Below, piece by piece: positions 21,785-22,965 of a stretch of 22,965 nucleotides of DNA. The stretch covers positions 1 through 22,965 of the forward strand of contig JAUZPX010000015.1 of NCBI GenBank assembly GCA_030705695.1. The letters are read 5' to 3'. Both the position numbers and the translations under genes were made by a program. Below the pieces are notes generated by a model. It searched no databases, was not told the origin of the DNA, and worked only from the letters and a program-made list of their open reading frames with translations. How positions within the stretch are numbered: the stretch's first letter is position 1; the number at the start of each line of letters is the position of its first letter. The stretch comes from Bacillota bacterium (GTDB lineage Bacteria; Bacillota; Clostridia; Oscillospirales; Acutalibacteraceae).

Positions 21785-21848
21785 GGGCAGCCTCTTGCTG
21801 TCCTATAAAATAAAACCTCGCTTTTTAATTTTTTATTTTAGCGAGGTT
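21785..21848 (+). terminator. Two hairpins between converging M23 and ribF genes
   Basis: First GGGCAGC (21785-21791) with GCTGTCC (21797-21803), then AACCTCGCT (21814-21822) with AGCGAGGTT (21840-21848) around a T-rich loop. The second has A/T tails on both sides and can serve ribF on the minus strand (stop at 21855) as well as the peptidase gene. Confidence 0.75.
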
Positions 21849-21854
21849 AATTTA

Positions 21855-22766
21855 TTATATTTTTAAGAGTTTTTTTGCTTTTTCTGCATCTTTATAGATT
21901 GCCCTTTTTAGGTCTTCAATATTTTTGAATTTTTTTTCGCTCCGAATAAATGTAACAAGCTTAACCGTAATTATTTTACCGTAAAGATCGCCATTAAAAT
22001 CAGGAATCCATGTTTCTGCCAATGGTATGGTTGATCCGACTGTCGGTTTCATGCCGATATTTGTCACGCCGACATAATATTTTCCGTCAAGATTCAAAAC
22101 CGATGCATATACACCGAATTTCGGTAATATAAAGCCGTCCTCAAAGCGCTGATTAATTGTGGGAGTACCTAAAGTCCTGCCAAGGCGATTGCCTGTAATA
22201 ACTTCGGCCGTAAACGAAAAGCATCTGCCACCTAAAAGATGATTGGCAGTAGATACAGCACCTTTCATAATTAGACTGCGAATGCGTGATGAACTTACAA
22301 CTTCACCGTCGCAAGTAACTTTTGGAATGGTAATTGCTTCAATGCCGTAAGCCGAGCAAAGCTTTTTTAGATCATGAGCGTTTTGTTTACCGCCATGCCC
22401 GAAATGATAGTTAAAGCCACAGAAAACTTTTTTTGCGTTGAGGCTTTCAAAAAGAACAGTTTTTACAAAATCTTCTCCGCTCATGTTTTGAAATTCAGGA
22501 AATGAAAGACGAAAAAATAGCTCAACTCCCATTTCTGAAAAAATTTTTTCCTGGTCAGATTTCGATAGAATTCTCGGAATTTGCTTTCCTGTAATAATTT
22601 CTTTAGGGTTTTGTGAAAAGGTTAGAACTGTAGGAATAAGCCCATCACACTTTTTTTCAACTGCAGCAGAAACTACCGCCTGATGCCCCAAATGAATTCC
22701 GTCGAACAGTCCCAATGCAACGGCTGTTGGCTGACTTATATTTTTAATTGATTGATAAACTTCCAT
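21855..22766 (-). CDS. ribF: Bifunctional riboflavin kinase / FAD synthetase
   Basis: Converts riboflavin to FMN and then FAD. The N-terminal FAD synthetase half shows ALGLFDGIHLGHQAVV with the nucleotidyltransferase GxHxGH motif (21-27 region), CGFNYHFGHGG, and VVSSSRIRSLIMKG, the ISSTxxR-type signature. The C-terminal kinase half begins at about residue 180 with NRLGRTLGTPTINQ, the conserved PTxN loop, followed by GVYAS and VTNIGMKPTV, ending with a helical EKKFKNIEDLKRAI. At 303 residues the length is normal. TAGGAGC precedes the ATG at eight bases. It is usually found after truB in Bacillota; here what lies upstream is uncertain. No FMN riboswitch was seen. Confidence 0.95.
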   Translation of the reverse strand: MEVYQSIKNISQPTAVALGLFDGIHLGHQAVVSAAVEKKCDGLIPTVLTFSQNPKEIITGKQIPRILSKSDQEKIFSEMGVELFFRLSFPEFQNMSGEDFVKTVLFESLNAKKVFCGFNYHFGHGGKQNAHDLKKLCSAYGIEAITIPKVTCDGEVVSSSRIRSLIMKGAVSTANHLLGGRCFSFTAEVITGNRLGRTLGTPTINQRFEDGFILPKFGVYASVLNLDGKYYVGVTNIGMKPTVGSTIPLAETWIPDFNGDLYGKIITVKLVTFIRSEKKFKNIEDLKRAIYKDAEKAKKLLKI

Positions 22767-22775
22767 AAAATGCTC

Positions 22776-22964
22776 CTATTGTTGACGCACAATGTTGCGG
22801 ATATCGTAAATCATAAAGATAATTGCTCCTGCAAACAGACCTATATCTATATTTTTAAACATATTAAAAGCTGATTCCAACTGTAAAGTAGCAGGAGAAT
22901 TTTTGAGAATACATAAATTGTCAATACTACACACGAGATCATATGATATAATACTGTCAGAAGA
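22776..22964 (-). CDS. Possible partial CDS running off the window edge
   Basis: On the minus strand one frame is open from the window edge to TAG at 22778-22776 (62 residues in view, ending GLFAGAIIFMIYDIRNIVRQQ, with one hydrophobic stretch). Its stop codon is part of the ribF ribosome binding site TAGGAGC, as in tightly packed operons. Against it: no family is recognised, and a plus-strand promoter-like element lies inside it at 22944-22952. It may be noncoding. Confidence 0.25.
   Translation of the reverse strand, partial: SSDSIISYDLVCSIDNLCILKNSPATLQLESAFNMFKNIDIGLFAGAIIFMIYDIRNIVRQQ
22944..22952 (+). promoter_or_regulatory. Extended -10 at the right edge
   Basis: TG-A-TATAAT (22944-22952), a consensus extended -10 facing right, possibly for a gene beyond the window. 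TTGTCA (22918-22923) lies 23 bp upstream, too far for a normal -35. Confidence 0.35.
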
Positions 22965-22965
22965 A

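Noticed and set aside
22767..22965. FMN riboswitch upstream of ribF
   Set aside because: The conserved FMN-element core sequences were not found in the 199 bases available.

Overview
The window looks like chromosomal DNA of a low-GC Gram-positive anaerobe of the Clostridia, most likely an Oscillospiraceae/Ruminococcaceae-type organism. This rests on AT-rich DNA with strong AGGAGG-type ribosome binding sites, many TTG starts, Bacillota-type housekeeping genes (DUF951, YcxB-like, HacA-type LeuC/LeuD, a tRNA with encoded CCA) and a type I dockerin enzyme, which implies a cellulosome. The taxonomic call is inference.

Left part (1-2560, + strand): a KdpD/UspA-like stress protein behind a folded leader, a tRNA-Arg(ACG) with its own promoter and terminator, and a small accessory cluster. 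The cluster holds a membrane-anchored beta-rich protein, a 51-residue protein repeating its N-terminus (a diverged ~195-bp duplication including the leader and RBS), and a 61-residue protein that may be a distant third member. The first gene shows signs of a -1 frameshift near its 3' end.

Central housekeeping block (2576-10585, - strand): nine tightly packed genes transcribed from 10.6 kb leftwards from a good sigma-A promoter. In order: PLP aminotransferase, trpS, a HAD phosphatase, DUF951, prfA, Sua5/YwlC threonylcarbamoyl-AMP synthase, coaE, a membrane-anchored lytic transglycosylase and an M18 aminopeptidase. Several neighbours overlap by 1-4 bases. Four of the nine appear to start with TTG, and in several the longest frame runs through the Shine-Dalgarno sequence, so shorter starts are given.

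10.7-15.5 kb: divergent + strand genes for a YcxB-like membrane protein and a CMD/AhpD-fold protein lacking the usual cysteines, then a lipoprotein with a propeller-like body behind a promoter flanked by three copies of a 10-bp motif. Converging on it are a secreted dockerin enzyme without a conventional start codon and a pyridoxamine kinase.

15.6-16.1 kb: an isolated 5S rRNA gene with its own promoter and terminator, followed by AT-rich intergenic DNA with two hairpins.

16.1-19.8 kb: a - strand operon leuC-leuD-xre-pfkB, with a Crp/Fnr-family regulator transcribed divergently from overlapping promoters. 19.9-22.8 kb: a small three-helix membrane protein, a 30-bp tandem duplication running into a candidate attenuator, a secreted coiled-coil M23 peptidase, and ribF on the - strand.

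Most of the window is ordinary core genome. The least explained parts are the small-protein cluster at 0.93-2.52 kb, the duplicated-repeat/attenuator at 20.30-20.46 kb, and the triple motif at 11.7-11.8 kb.
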